64,000 nt of DNA, taken from Lepturacanthus savala. Lineage: Eukaryota > Chordata > Actinopteri > Scombriformes > Trichiuridae. The notes under the pieces are model-generated. The model searched no databases and had not been told where the DNA came from. It saw only the letters and a list, made by a program, of their open reading frames with translations. Positions within the stretch are counted from its first letter, which is position 1. Each line of letters starts with the position of its first letter. Of the stretch, positions 35,822-47,980 are shown piece by piece. The position numbers were made by a program, and so were the translations under genes. The DNA lies in assembly GCA_030544235.1 (NCBI GenBank), contig CM060474.1, forward strand, positions 2,884,001-2,948,000. Reading direction: 5' to 3'.

Positions 35822-36924
35822 CTCAGTGCTCAGGTAAACATCTCGCAATATCTGTTCTCACTCATGTGCATGTACTATAACAATCAAGAGAGTGAGAACG
35901 TGTGCTCAATTTTTCAGTTTATCTTTTTTACTCATTTCACATTTGAAAACAAGTATGTTTTAGAAACAATATATACATTGTTTTTCAAAATTAGTGCAAA
36001 TAAAGTCTGACAAATTGACATTTTAACTTCTGTCTTGACAATCTAAGTGAGCGTGGGGCGGGTGGTCTGCAGATTTCATGTTTGATTGAAATATGCCTCC
36101 TCTCCTCCTGTATGTTTCTTCCACAATAACTGTGTTAGTTTGTAGCCCTTCCATACAGTAAGTGAGAAGTGATTCTCCTTCAGAAGATAAATAGGGTAAA
36201 ATCCAGACTGCAGAGAATGTCAGTACTCCATTGTCAACACTTGACCTTTCTACACGGAGCCTCCTGCTGAGAGTCAGGCAGTCCCTGCACTGTGTAGCCT
36301 TTTAGAGACCTATTGAATAAACGCACATTTACACTCTGCTAATAACAGTGAAGTGCTCAAAATCCTATAATGCAACATTTAGAACTTCACAAGATGCTTT
36401 TACGTTTACGGGTTTAGGGGGTGCTGAGCACCCAGAGACCAGACCAGCCATGCAAGATAAATTTCATTGTATACATTTTAATGCAATTTCATTAATTTTC
36501 CACATTTATGAAAGAAAAGCATCATATTCATTGGGGAATATATGTAGTGAGGACCAAAAATAATATAATTTTTTGAAACTTCTCGCTTGCTAAAAAAGGG
36601 ATGTAAAGTAAAAAAACAAATCTCTCAAATTTTAGGGTGCTGGGAAAAACGGGCAAGAAATTTCTATAAATAAAATATAGTTGCAACTAGACCTGTACAT
36701 TGTAATTGTTCAAATTCATATATTTAGTTTCAGCCATTTAAAAGCCGAAAAAAAGAAAAGCTGCAAATCCCCACACTTTATAATCTAAAACCAGCAAAAT
36801 CCTTGGCAGTTTAATGATTGACAAATAGGCTGATACATGATTTAGTTCAGCTTTTGTTTTGTCAGATTTGGCCGTGAAGCTTTTTTTTCTCCCCATTAAA
36901 TTTTATTTTTTTTCTTGTATGTTA

Positions 36925-37003
36925 TGTTGTACAAACTGTATAGCCCATTTGGGTGAATCTGTGATTTGTGATTTTGGGCTATACAAATAAAATTGAATTG
37001 AAA
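36925..37003 (+). repeat. Dispersed fish repeat tail (GGGCTATACAAATAAAATTG type)
   Basis: It contains ACTGTATAGCCCATTTGGG and TTTTGGGCTATACAAATAAA followed by ATTGAATTGAAAGG. I associate this with the 3' tail of a common fish retroelement. The class is uncertain. Confidence 0.45.
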
Positions 37004-37828
37004 GGGAACCTTTACATCCTCCTTGACTGACTCTGCTTTCCTAACTGCCCAGTACAGTTCATAAAATATTGAATCCACTACCTGCAACAACCTTTTGTGT
37101 TTATATATGAACCTAACCTTGGTTCCTATATTGGGTAAAGAACATAAAATGCGTGACTGATCGGAAACCAAAGTTATTTCAGTTGTGAGTTGGAGGCTGT
37201 TGTCGAATCTCTGGCTCAGTGACAGAAAGGAAATGGAAAAGCCACGCAGTCGTCAGGGTCAACAACCGCAAATTAGTTCATCTCCTTCTATTCACTTTCT
37301 ATCTCTGTTAGAGCGTCTGAAGAGCCTCTCCAGAAACAATTGGAGGGGCCTGTGTGTGTGTGTGTGTCTGGTGTTTTCTTGTTGAATGAGCAGTTTATTT
37401 TCTGGACTGCACAGCATCAAGTGGCCCAGAGGCATCACAGGATTTACTGGCTGTTTATTTCTCTCAGCTACAGTAGGTACATGACTCTTAATGTGTGTCT
37501 TTCTGTATGTGGCAAAAAATGTCAGAAGTTATTTAATTTTTGTCTTGCTTTCCTCATTGTGACTCTTTCTGACACAAATTTGTTTAAAAGGGCAATACAA
37601 AGGCAGAGTAAGAATCAATTAGCCTGGTTAAATCCAGTGTAGCCTTCTCTATTGCAATTGATTTCAAGGAATTGGAAAGTACACTGGCCAATCAGGGGCT
37701 GCATCACAGTTACAGCAGCTTCCAAAACAATGGTTGCTAATGTTAGTAGAATAGACAGCCATAAATGCAGAAATAAACTTGATGACAACAATAAAAATGT
37801 AAATATTAAGAATAAGAGTATGTGTTAG

Positions 37829-38100
37829 CAGGGCCGCAACTAACGATTGTTTGATTGAGTTGATTAATCTATTGATTATTGAAATGAATAATCAACGAGT
37901 TGGTTGATTCACAAAATGGTGTAAAATGACTCTCCCAAAGCCAAAGATCAAACCCAAAATGTTTTTGTTTTTTTTTTTGTTTTTTTTGGTCCAGACCAAC
38001 AATCCACAACCCAAACATCATTGGTTAACTAGAAGAGTTTCTCAGATGAAAAGATATTTTCTTCTCCACTGGATTTTGACAAAACTTGATTTGCCAACTT
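37829..38100 (+). repeat. hAT-type MITE copy (ATTAATCGATTA family)
   Basis: It starts CAGGGCCGCAACTAACGATT and shares TTCACAAAATGGTGTAAAAT, GTCCAGACCAACAATCCACA and AACCCAAACATCA-type blocks with the other copies. A T-run near 37965-37988 interrupts it, and the 3' end is decayed. Confidence 0.6.
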
Positions 38101-38339
38101 TCTCTATGATCATGATTGGGAAAAACTCTGGAAAAAAAAATTCCTGTCAATGATTTTTATATCAAAAGAGAAGGTTGCGCACACATAGGCAGTGGACAGG
38201 TGCGCAGGAGGGCAATATGTAGGAGAGATATCAAATTGTAGGCGCGACCGTCTCCATCTCTTCAATGTGTCTACTGAAGCTGAGAGTTCTATGGTTTTGC
38301 CATTATGAGGCTCCCAGTGCAACTTGGTGCATGCTTTCT

Positions 38340-38400
38340 TCCCATTTGCTCAAAATATATATTATATATATAATATATATATAATATAATATATACATTC
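38340..38400 (+). repeat. AT-rich microsatellite
   Basis: Alternating AT with interruptions. A second short AT run is at 38440-38454. Confidence 0.85.
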
Positions 38401-38689
38401 TAATCAGCTCCAGCTCACAGTTTCCAAGCTACAGAAAAAATATATATATATATCAGTATGAGTGGGAGACCCTCAGCTCTCAGAAGATATGATCATTTTG
38501 CCTCTATAATTTACGCATTTGGATTTATGAGTAGGAATTTTGGGTGTGTTTCAGCACTCTCTCTACTTCCTGTCTGAGTACTATTTGTCAGTTAGTGATG
38601 TCATCTACATCAAAGGAGATGTAGTAGAGTAGTTAGTCACCATGGTGAGACACAGCTGCACATTATGCCAGACCGATTGATCAATAGTT

Positions 38690-38845
38690 TTTCTTTAATA
38701 ACTTTGGATCTAAAGCTTCCACAACCATATAACTTGGTGGGCGTCATGTGGGGGACCTATCAAACTAATTCCATGACATTGAGGCCCTGCCTTCTCAAAG
38801 CTGATTGGTTCATGTTTTTTCCTCAATAACTTTGGATCTAAAGGT
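38690..38845 (+). repeat. Direct repeat of AATAACTTTGGATCTAAAG
   Basis: The block AATAACTTTGGATCTAAAG occurs twice about 128 bases apart, each followed by a related CACAACC or CACACAC context. It is probably part of an uncharacterised dispersed repeat. No coding is seen. Confidence 0.6.
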
Positions 38846-39060
38846 CACACACTCACCAAACTTTTTGAGAGAATTAAACAAATGCCCTGCAGTGTACTTA
38901 GTCATTTGGTGGTTATCACAGCGACAAAGTCACTGTTTCGATGAACTTAATTCCCATGAATGTATCACAGCTGTTGTATGATGAGCAAGAGCCCAGCCCT
39001 AATTCTACAATTTCAACTTGCTTTAGAGTGCAAGATGAGGAAAAAATTACCACTCGTGTG

Positions 39061-39135
39061 TTTGTGATAAATATGAAGCCACCAGCAGTAGTTGATTAAC
39101 TTAGCTTAGCAAAAAGACTAGCCTGTTTTTTGCCT
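39061..39135 (+). repeat. Fragment of the long-inverted-repeat fish element
   Basis: It contains AAATATGAAGCCACCAGCAG and TTAACTTAGCTTAGCAAAAA then GACTAGCCTG. These blocks belong to the interior of the same family as 13698-14617. Confidence 0.45.
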
Positions 39136-39839
39136 TTTATTAAAAAAAGACAAGAAAAGCCTTACAATTTGTGTGGTTGAAACATCTTAGCTTCCCTGAA
39201 TGTGCAGGTTAGCTGATTTCTGATAAGGGTTTCAATACAGTGCAGCAGAACTCGACTGATTTCACAAGGCAGGCAGCCCACCCACATACGGCACACACAC
39301 AGACACAGTTTCTGCATTCCCTCACTGCTGTCCAGGCCTTGGCACCGAGTTGCTGCTGCTTGTCTTTATTGGCTGTTGATCCCCGCTGGCTCAGTGCATT
39401 GCGCTCTCTTTTAATACCCGGCTTCAGAACATCAACAACACACCAGCTGCTGAGCCACCTTCTGCCGTGTGTGTGATCTGCGTGATCTGCATTGGCTCCT
39501 GATGCTACCAACTGACATTTGTGATACTACAGCTTGTGCCGTTTGTCTTTGTGATACTTAGATTTCAGTTGTACCAGCGTTTGTTTCGGCTATTAGTCGA
39601 TGCTCTTGAGAAACGTTGAAGCAGTCTGAGGTTACATGGTTACTTTTTGACACACCACAATAGCAGTTACACATCCCTCACAGCTGCCTGTCTGCTGACT
39701 TAATGACACCACAACAAAAGACATCTTGTTTAGTGTGTAGCACAGTGGTTTGACTCACATTGGTCTTTGAAAGCTGTTATTAATAGATTTTTAAACTGAT
39801 GCCCTGTTGTTGCTCTGGACAAATAAAGACATTAAGTCA

Positions 39840-39972
39840 CAATCTTCACCTTTTGGAAATGATGATCAACATTTTACACCATGAACGACAACTAATCAAA
39901 GAATTGTTTCAATAGTCTATAGATACATTCATTAACATTCACTCAGAATCATGTTAGTTTCAGCTCTAATCT
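39840..39972 (-). repeat. Partial hAT-type MITE copy (ATTAATCGATTA family)
   Basis: Decayed pieces such as ATTTTACACCATGAACGACA and CTAATCAAAGAATTGTTTCA, ending GTTTCAGCTCTAA, recall the same family. The match is loose. Confidence 0.35.
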
Positions 39973-40216
39973 AAACCCTCACAATATCCCAGGGGGAAAC
40001 CTTCACATCCCTTCTTTTGTCCGACAGTCTGAAACCTAAATATATTCAATTTACAATGAATAAACAGAGACAAGCAGCAGAAACCTCTCAATGGATAAGC
40101 TGGATGCCTGCCATGTTATTAATAAATGCAGTAAAGTCAGTTATCTAAAAAATAATCAATTAAAGGACTAATTCTGTTCTTAAAAAAAATAATTTATGTA
40201 AATATAATCAAGAGAA

Positions 40217-40260
40217 CGTGTGTGTGTGTGTGTGTGTGTGTGCGTGCGTGTGTGTGTGTA
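40217..40260 (+). repeat. TG microsatellite
   Basis: Alternating TG with two CG-containing interruptions. It directly precedes the MITE at 40282. Confidence 0.9.
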
Positions 40261-40281
40261 TATATACATACACACACAATA

Positions 40282-40555
40282 CAGGCCAAAAGTTTGGACA
40301 CACCTTCTCACTTCATACATGTGCCTTATCAGGGTTAATTAGTGGTATTTCTTGCTTTATCAATGAGAGCAAAGGGTGACTATTTTGAAACTAGACTATC
40401 AAATATGTTTTCAGTTATTTCACCTTTTTTTAAGTACATAACACCATAAACGTGTTCATTCATAGTTTTGATGGCTTCAGTGAGAATCTACAATGTTAAT
40501 AGTCATGAAAATAAAGAAAACACATTGAATGAGGTGTGTCCAAGCCTTTGGCGTT
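40282..40555. repeat. Tc1/mariner-type MITE (CAGGCCAAAAGTTTGGACAC family)
   Basis: The left end is CAGGCCAAAAGTTTGGACAC after TA. The right end GGTGTGTCCAAGCCTTTGGC is its inverted copy with substitutions. The interior AT-rich blocks (TTCATTCATAGTTTTGATGG, AATAAAGAAAACACATTGAA) match a widespread fish MITE. Dinucleotide repeats flank both sides. Confidence 0.65.
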
Positions 40556-42271
40556 GTGTGTGTGTTTGTGTGCACACGTGTGTGCTCGCATGTGTGTTTG
40601 TATATGATAATTAAGAATCTCTAATCTTAACCCCAGCTCTGCTGACATTGTAGTTGTGTAGAGGAATAGCCCCTTTTTATTTTCCTTCTTGATAACTGGC
40701 TGGTGTTCCAGGCTGGGACATATGGTGGATTTAATCTCAAAGCTTAAACTGTCTGCCTGAACCTCTCCTGCTGCTTACTGTGCAATACATGTCTGCAGTC
40801 GTTTTAAAGTGGCTACAGGAGGGTGTTTTACATTGTTAATCCAGCACAAGACACATTGTACTGTATACACTTATTGCTGAAGAACAAGACGGGAAGAAAT
40901 AATTATATAATAAGTAATTATAGAAATGCAAAAGCATTCTTCAAATTCACACCTTATTGTATATTTCAAGTAGTTCGTGAGAGAAAGCTGAGCTCACCAC
41001 TGATGGCTATATTTACTCTGTTCTGCTCAAAATGGACTGTGGTTGATTTCTGGGTAATGAAGTCCTGCAAACCTACAACAATTGTGTTGTTCTCGGTTTA
41101 AAAAAAAAAATTGTAGTTTAGCACTACCTGTCACCTTGAAAAAATGTTTTCTCACATTTGAAGGCCTTGAAAACTTGGTATCAAATTTGAAGTATTTCTA
41201 TATATTATAAGTAACTATTAAAAATAATTCATAATTTGATAATAATATTACCATGAATTTATTAATCAAACATTTTGTGCAGGTCTAATTTGTCAGAATT
41301 TAATTAATTTGTCAGATGCTGGTCTTGTCTCTGCTTATGTCAGCATTAAAATCTTCCAGAACTGAGTCTCTGCTGCACTTAGCTCAGCTAGATTGTTGTC
41401 AAATGATATAAACGCAAATGTAAATTCTATGGCAATGATAGTGATAACATGCCCATAAGGCAGTATCAGCTCCCTGTCCATCTCTGGTATGAATGACTCT
41501 GTTTGCTGCTTGGCTGCTTATTTGTTACTCCTGCTGCTGCTAAAGGATTCTGCTGACCTGTGCTGGTTTTCCCCACAGCCCTGGAGGATATCTCATCCTC
41601 CAGCATCTCAGTTGTTGTGCTCATGGTAACATGGAACTTAATTTCTACATCAGCAGCAGCACCCCCCCCCCACCCCCCCGCACCTCCTTCCTGCCTAACC
41701 CACCCATCTCCTCCTGAACGCATCAGAGTGATCAAATTACCCATTATTACCGCATACTGAACTCACATTACTGTTATTTAGTCCAATGACCGGGCCAATT
41801 TGGACGGATGAAGGCACGTGCAAGCTCACCCACACGCTGTGCCCTGACATTTCTCTTTCAGTGAACATGGTAATGACCACGTTATTTCTTATCAGCTGTG
41901 CGCGCATCTGTCAGTAGGTTTACAAAAAAAAAATGTAATCACCTCATTACTCGGTAACTGAAACCAGACTTTTAAAGTACAGGCACTCAGATAATGCAGT
42001 TGAAAGTTGTCCTCCTCTTGCGTGTATGCAGTCCGGGTTCCAGTATTTAACAGTATTTTTTTTTTTAAATTCTGCTAAAAGGGTGAAATCTAATGCTACA
42101 ATATCATCGTAAGCAGTCAACTACTAACAAACTGATCACATATTGCCACCTATTGTAGCGATGGCAACATGATTTCAACAAGAAACTGATTTCCCAGTCC
42201 AAGTAAATGGTCTGATTGAGTTATAGCCATACATAGCATGACCTAACTGCATGTAAATGTACTGTGTGTTT
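40556..42271. other. Intergenic or intronic, no gene recognised
   Basis: AT-rich sequence with a proline/alanine-looking C-run at 41660-41700 and a short palindrome GGAGGATATCTCATCCTCC near 41582. A splice-acceptor-like cccacag at 41573-41579 precedes an open frame, but nothing recognisable is encoded. Confidence 0.4.
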
Positions 42272-42279
42272 GTGTCAGT

Positions 42280-43418
42280 TAGGGCTTTGACTCCAAACTT
42301 CGTTATTCAAATATAATTCGAATAGTTTAAAAATTAGAGATATTCGAACGAATATTAGGCAGCCATTAATATTCAAACCTGATTTTTTTGTAAATGTGAC
42401 CTCATTTGGCCACCTGGGGTCCTGTAGGTGAGGTTAGTGCGTCCCAGTTCGTGCATATTTTGCAGACCTACACAATGGCCGAGGCAACAAGCACGCCTGA
42501 GGACGAAATCTACACCCCTGATCATTTAAAAAGTAATGTGTGGCGGTACTTTGGCTTCCCAAAGCAAGAGGGGAAAATAAATAAAAAGGACAAAGTGATA
42601 TGTAAAATATGTAGAGCCAAACTCATACCACACGACGACCAGCAACTTGAGAGCCCACCTGTTAACGCTACATCCTTGCGAGGAGGAGGGGGAGGGATCG
42701 GGGACGAGGCAGGCCAGAATTGACTCCATGCTATCTCCTTCACAAGGTCTCCCCTATGCCCGTCAAAGTAGAGCGGCAGATTTGGTGACACGGTTTGTTT
42801 GCTCAATAATACTTTTATAAATACTAGACATTGACCAGGGATTCCCAAAGTGTGGTGCGCAGGGTGCGCAGGCTGACACTCGGGGGGTGCGCAAGCTAAA
42901 ACGTGATGGCGGTCTGGAGTGATTTTAAGTTTTTTCAAAGTGGGATTTTCCGACACAATAAAGAGTCTAAATAAACGTTTTATTTGTTATATTTAATGGA
43001 TATTCAACACCCCTTTATACAACTTCTCTCTGTTTAGACATGACGGTTTAACACTTTGTTAAACACATTTATTTGGTGCGTTGTTATTCCTGCATCAGAC
43101 ACACGCAGTCGGGTCGAATCACTGGAGTCACGTCACATTTGCGGAGATGTGGTTGAAGCAGAGACTCCACACTGTTATTGATCGTGTTGTGGGAAAAAAG
43201 ACGTTTGTGGCTAAAAGTGTGGGAACCGCTGGACTGATAACGCTGCTGCCTGCTGGACAGACCATGTATAACTTCAATTTGATTCCAATATTGGTCTTAG
43301 TGAAGGCATTTTTAATGGTCAAAATATTATTAATTAAATATTCAAATATATTTGAATATAGAATATCAATAAACAAACGAAATTCGAATATAATTTTTGG
43401 GTAAAAGTCAAAGCCCTA
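42280..43418 (+). mobile_element. hAT element with perfect 8-bp target duplication (1139 bp)
   Basis: It starts TAGGGCTTTGACTCCAAACT and ends AAAAGTCAAAGCCCTA, an inverted terminal repeat. Subterminal TTCGAATA/TATTCGAA motifs occur at both ends. Both flanks are GTGTCAGT (42272-42279 and 43419-43426). The 8-bp duplication and TAGGGCT ends are typical of hAT transposons. It keeps only the start of a transposase (42406-42723). A second hAT-like start, CCAGGGATTCCCAAAGTGTG, at 42835 with a loose inverted mate GTGTGGGAACCGCTGG at 43217 suggests a nested older insertion. Confidence 0.85.
42406..42723 (+). pseudogene. Truncated hAT transposase N terminus with half a BED zinc finger
   Basis: The frame begins within the element and reads MAEATSTPEDEIYTPDHLKS, then VWRYFGFPKQEGKINKKDK and VICKICRAKLIPH. 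The aromatic VW.YFGF followed by CKIC is the first half of a BED-type zinc finger, the DNA-binding domain at the start of hAT transposases. The expected histidine pair and the RNase-H-like catalytic domain are missing; the frame runs into glycine-rich sequence and stops at 42723. The intended start may be the second ATG at 42475. Confidence 0.65.
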
Positions 43419-43559
43419 GTGTCAGTAAAGTTATTTTGAGACAATATTCATTCATTTAAATTATATGCAAAACAAACACGTCTGTGCACTTTAGAACAAA
43501 CAAGGTTTGTTTTGTTAATACATTTAAATAGAGATGCAATATATTGCCAGTCTACAAAA

Positions 43560-44160
43560 AAAGCATCACCATTTTATGTGGAGGCTGTTGAACTACCTCT
43601 GCAGAGGGCATAGATGTAGCAGTTAAAGTGGAGTGATTTCTAAATCCACCGTCCACATCCCAAGCAAACCACGCCATGTGTGGATAGTCAAACTCGCTCC
43701 ATGGCTGAAAATACTCAAGTAGGGCCTGAACCTTATCTACCCAGCCCGGGTCGGACGTGCCCACATCAACACTGAATCCAGAGCCAAACCGATGAAGGTG
43801 GTCTGCTATGTTTGATGCAACGAGCTCTTCGGTGCCTGGGGGTGTTGGTCTGCTCTGCCTCCTGGAATGCGGGGGTGCATACTAGTATGTTTGGCCTTGA
43901 AAGGCAATAGAAATTTTGTATTCTGGGTGAATAAGAACTTGAAAATAGGCGTCCTTGAGTTCTACCACTTTTGTGGGCTATCGTAGATGGTCCAAAGGAT
44001 GTTGACTGTGTGAAGCATTTGAAACTGGGGGACTTTTAGGAACACAATACATTTTTTTCAGATCTAGATTAGGCCTGATAGAAGTGTCCTCCTTTGTTAT
44101 CAGAAAATATATGGAATAAATCCATTGTTCTGTGTATGTGAGTAAACAGCGGTGATAGTA
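43560..44160 (-). pseudogene. Degraded reverse-transcriptase fragment, DIRS-like retroelement
   Basis: On the minus strand, a broken frame gives RPNLDLKKMYCVPKSPP and then VELKDAYFQVLIHPEYK and FQGQTY (about 43895-44085). This resembles the RP.LDLR...DLKDAYFHV.IHP..R..L.F.FQGQ stretch of DIRS-type reverse transcriptases. Further downstream the frame GWVDKVQALLEYFQPWSEF with DYPHMAWFAWDVDGG is open but not recognised. It is clearly dead. A Ty3/gypsy-type origin is possible; the DIRS call is by motif memory. Confidence 0.45.
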
Positions 44161-45603
44161 TTTTTGTCCAGGGGTGTGGTTATCTCCTGAGACAAATACA
44201 GGGCCTTCACAGGGTCACCCCTGCTGGGGCTGGCAATGTAAAGGTTGCTCACCCCTGTCTACAGCATCTTGGCTGTGTTGCCAAGGCTGGAGTGGTGGGT
44301 GTCCTGGTCCAATGGGTCACATTACCTTGGATACTGAACTGGGGGACCAATGCCCCTACTTTGATGTCCCCCTTGAGGCCCAAACACCTGCACTCACACA
44401 GCTGGAATCTTTCATAGTGATTGGGTACAATCACAAGATGTAGGTGCCTGGACGAGGCACACCTGAAGTTGTGTAACAAATAGGACGAACATCATGACCC
44501 TCATAACCCAGTTCTCTGGACGATGCATCATTTACGTCACCTAACTCTTTTCCCTCCTGCTCTGGCTGTAACGTTTAGAGCTGGGCGAGGAAGAGCACTG
44601 AGAGGGAGTTCTAAACATACAGTATGGACTGCCATGTCATATGCCTTTGAGAAAAGACCAGGTCTGTGCACAGCAGAATTGGTAACATTCAGACAGGGGT
44701 CAGGCCAGGAAATTTGAGTGAGAACAAGGTCAGAGGACATCATTGAGAAACTCTAGCAGCCCGCTCTCACAACTGCAACCAAGTCAGTCAGACCAATCCG
44801 GCCTCTTGTTAGCCTGTTCTCCTGAACTGTGTGTGCTGCCAGGTAATCCAAGCACGAACTGTGACTGGCCACATAACATAATCAGAGATCAAAGAGGCTG
44901 GAATTAGGCTACCATGTGATATTTATAGAGGCACGGGTAGGCTACACATTACACATGTGACCTTGTTTAAAATCTCAACCTGCGTAGAGTGCAAGGAGAC
45001 ATTGACTTTAAGAGGAAGGAATGAAACAGAACTAAGTAATTATCAACCGATTATCTTTGTGTTTTGTGCCACTGGTCGGACAAAACATACACTTTTAAAA
45101 TATGATGGACATCTTTCACAATTTGCTGACATTTTACAGACTATAAAATAATTGATTCAACAAAAAATTATCCATAGATTAATTGAAATAATTAAGTTTC
45201 ACTCACTTTAAAGTGAATTTCCCAAAATTTAGAGGGGACTTGTTAAAAAAAATCATGTTTGTTTGACCAATCAACACTGCAATACAATGATATTAAATGT
45301 AAACAGAGGAAATCTAATAATCCTCAAACCTGAAGAGCTGGAACCAACAAATGTTTAATTATTAAAACAATTCAGTTAATTATTGCAAACATGATGTCTG
45401 GCAAGCTCTCATCTGTAATTGACTCACAGCCTGAATAATAATTGCAGTTTATCCAATTTTCAGCTCCAGCAATTCTTTTGTCAAAGGAAAGAGTCATATT
45501 TTACCTACAGCTAATTTCTTAGTATGAAACATCATGATGTATTTCTTGTTCAGTGGATTTTGGTGTGTGCAGAAATTATCTCATATTTTTCTTCGGTTTC
45601 CTC
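44161..45603. other. Intergenic or intronic, no gene recognised
   Basis: No supported feature. A CAGGGGTGAGCAACC motif (complement of about 44239-44253) looks like one hAT terminus, but no second end was found. Loose pieces resembling the ATTAATCGATTA MITE family occur around 45140-45470. Confidence 0.35.
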
Positions 45604-45715
45604 CTCAGGTCATGAGTGCCTCTAGGAAAGACCCAGTGGAGAATAACCTCACCTGTCCAAAGCCCTGCCCGAGCTGGGCCTCAACCTGCCCCCCTCCCCT
45701 GGTCTCCCACCATGA
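45604..45715 (+). CDS. Candidate exon with start codon, unidentified gene
   Basis: A pyrimidine-rich acceptor (gtttcctcctcag, ending about 45609) precedes GTCATGAGTGCC, and the segment ends at a near-perfect donor, ATGA before GTAAGTGACC (about 45715). From the ATG at 45612 it reads MSASRKDPVENNLTCPKPCP then SWASTCPPPLVSHH. The exon is GC-richer than its surroundings. I do not recognise the protein. It could be the first coding exon of a + strand gene starting in the CpG island at 33.1 kb and continuing beyond the window. A non-coding exon or chance remain possible. Confidence 0.4.
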
Positions 45716-47195
45716 GTAAGTGACCAATTTCTAACTTTAATTTATGTTGCAGGAATTTTGCTTCTTTTTTCATCACTCGAGAATGACAGGGGCGGTTATC
45801 TTTGTATTAACAAACATGAAAAAAAATTTGGATGTTTGTTACTAAATCCACAAAATTCACCTTTGGCCAAATAAGAAGAATGGATTCTCTGTTTTTGTGT
45901 TTCAAGAGACTGACTGCAGAGGAAATGAATGAGCCTTTAAAGTCTTGCGGATTTACATTCTAATAATTTTAGTTCATGTTGAAGTTATGTGATTGGAAGC
46001 ATTTGAAGTGTCAGTTTATTAGTGAGCCAACATCTTCAGAGGAATGTTTGGATTTTTTAAATGGATCGGTTACCGTGGGTTGCAGGTGTTAAGTTGGTTC
46101 AGCTGTACACTGTTGGCAGTTCCTTTCAGTTAAACAGAGGAGCTCACTGGGTGTTTTTGGAAGATGGTTTTGGATAGAATAGCTTTTATAAGTCATCTGT
46201 GGGTGAAGATTTCCCAGGTTGTACATGGATATGAAAATACAAATGACACTTTTAGTAACAGGATGCCACATAAATAAGACATGAAAACCTTAGTGTGTAA
46301 GATGTTAAGTACGCTCTTAATTTTCCATTTTTTGCACCTTTCAACCTGCTGCCCTCCTCCCTCCTCCCTCCTGGTGGGAGAAACATATGGCCAGAGGAGC
46401 ATGTGCTGCAACCCTTAACTACCTCGTCAGTCATCAATCATACCACAAAGCATGATGGGATGCCAAAACGTGGCGGGGACTCACTCCATCAGCTCATTCT
46501 CCAGTATATCTGCATGTACATGCTTCTATCTGCTGTAACTCAGTGTGACTTTAATCAGCTTCACATGGTGCAGTGTGAGTCTACAGATGTGTGTAACGTC
46601 ACACACACAGGACATGCATACGGGATATGTAAGACAAATCATAATAATCATAATCATAATAGATAATCAAAAAGTATGTAAAGCGAAAATGTTAGACTTC
46701 AATTTGAATTTGCTTTGTATTGTTGTATTTTATGTTCCAGTAAATTTCTCTTCGGTCTTGATTTAAAATAACTGAGAGTTGCAGCAGACCTGCAGTTATG
46801 GGGTGTTTGTTTCAGCTATGTGGAGCATAAAATTCTGCTTTTCCATAAAGTTTTATATTGCCACACACCAGGGTATATTGTGGAGTAAGCAAAGCAGTGA
46901 AATGAAGCTTGGACTTACAGCAGAGCAGCAATAAACTATAAAAATATATACATATATTGTAAAAGATATTACAATATTTTTGATATATTGTAAATTGTCT
47001 CAAGGCTAGTTTGTTATCTTTAAGCTATGTGTATGTGTAGCCACATGCAAGGGTGTGTGTCAAATACCAATGCATAAGACACCGGTGATAGAAAGCATCA
47101 GTAGGCTATTTGATGGGAACATTTTGTTTTATTGCAGTGTTTTTATGTGCTTCAGTATTTCCAGTACTTCCTGTGTTCTGATTGCTTCTGTGTGT

Positions 47196-47234
<39 letters not shown>

Positions 47235-47445
47235 AGCAGAGAGGCCACAGTGGCAGGTTGAAGCTCTGATGTAGACCACATCTGCGACAAACCCAGTGGC
47301 ACATGATTAAGCTCTACTGCATTTGCTTTTTACATGACATGGGTGCTGGGTGTGAAATTGACACTTATGTTGGTGAAAACTAGCAATTACAATTACTGCT
47401 ACCGTTTTAGAATTTTCAAAAGCTATCCTATATGTTTACCATGAT
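45716..47445. other. Possible intron, no gene recognised
   Basis: AT-rich sequence with a CCT-rich run at 46352-46374, an ATA-type run at 46638-46662 and a CA microsatellite at 47198-47231. No further exon is supported. Confidence 0.4.
47198..47231 (+). repeat. CA microsatellite
   Basis: An alternating CA run followed by AGAGAG. Confidence 0.92.
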
Positions 47446-47676
47446 CACAGGTGTCAGGTAACTGAGTACAAATATTTCATTCCCTTACCTAAGTAGAGAT
47501 TTTCGGTTTTTCCTTGTATTTTAATGCAATTATCTGTAATTTCTAGTCCTTACATTTTAAAAAATATCTTCATAACTATTTCATTCCGGCTTGTTTTCAT
47601 GACAATTGTTGTGCCAAAAAATGATTTTCTGCCAGAACGTGCTTTAGTTGATCTGCTCTGTGCCATAAATTAGAAC
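47446..47676 (-). repeat. Dispersed repeat, copy B (inverted mate of 1232-1480)
   Basis: The reverse complement of this segment aligns by eye with 1232-1480, sharing GTCATGAAAACAAGCCGGAA-like, TGGCAGAAAATC and ATATTTGTACTCAGTTACCT-like blocks. The family is unidentified. Confidence 0.6.
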
Positions 47677-47980
47677 TTTCACTGTTAATAACTTTAAAAG
47701 GACAATACATTTTTTTTTCCTCTTGCCAAAAAGTGATTACGGCTCATATGTTGGGAGTTAATGGTTGTTTTTACCTAAAAATCACTTGGTTTAGTGTGTT
47801 ATATTTAATAGATTTTATCTCACTCACTAATACTCGTTCAAATACTTAAAGGGACAATATAACATATAAACTGTAATATCTCTGCAAAAATGTGATTACA
47901 GCTCATAGACTTTAACTGACAGGCAACTCATTTTTTTCATTATTTTCACTATTATACTTTTCATAGTTCTTTTCATAGTA

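Noticed and set aside
41560..41760. Possible exon after cccacag at 41573-41579
   Set aside because: The acceptor is plausible but the frame is low-complexity serine/proline, and the donor (GTAACATGG) is weak.
44233..44256. CAGGGGTGAGCAACC-like hAT terminus on the minus strand
   Set aside because: No partner terminus or 8-bp duplication was found nearby.
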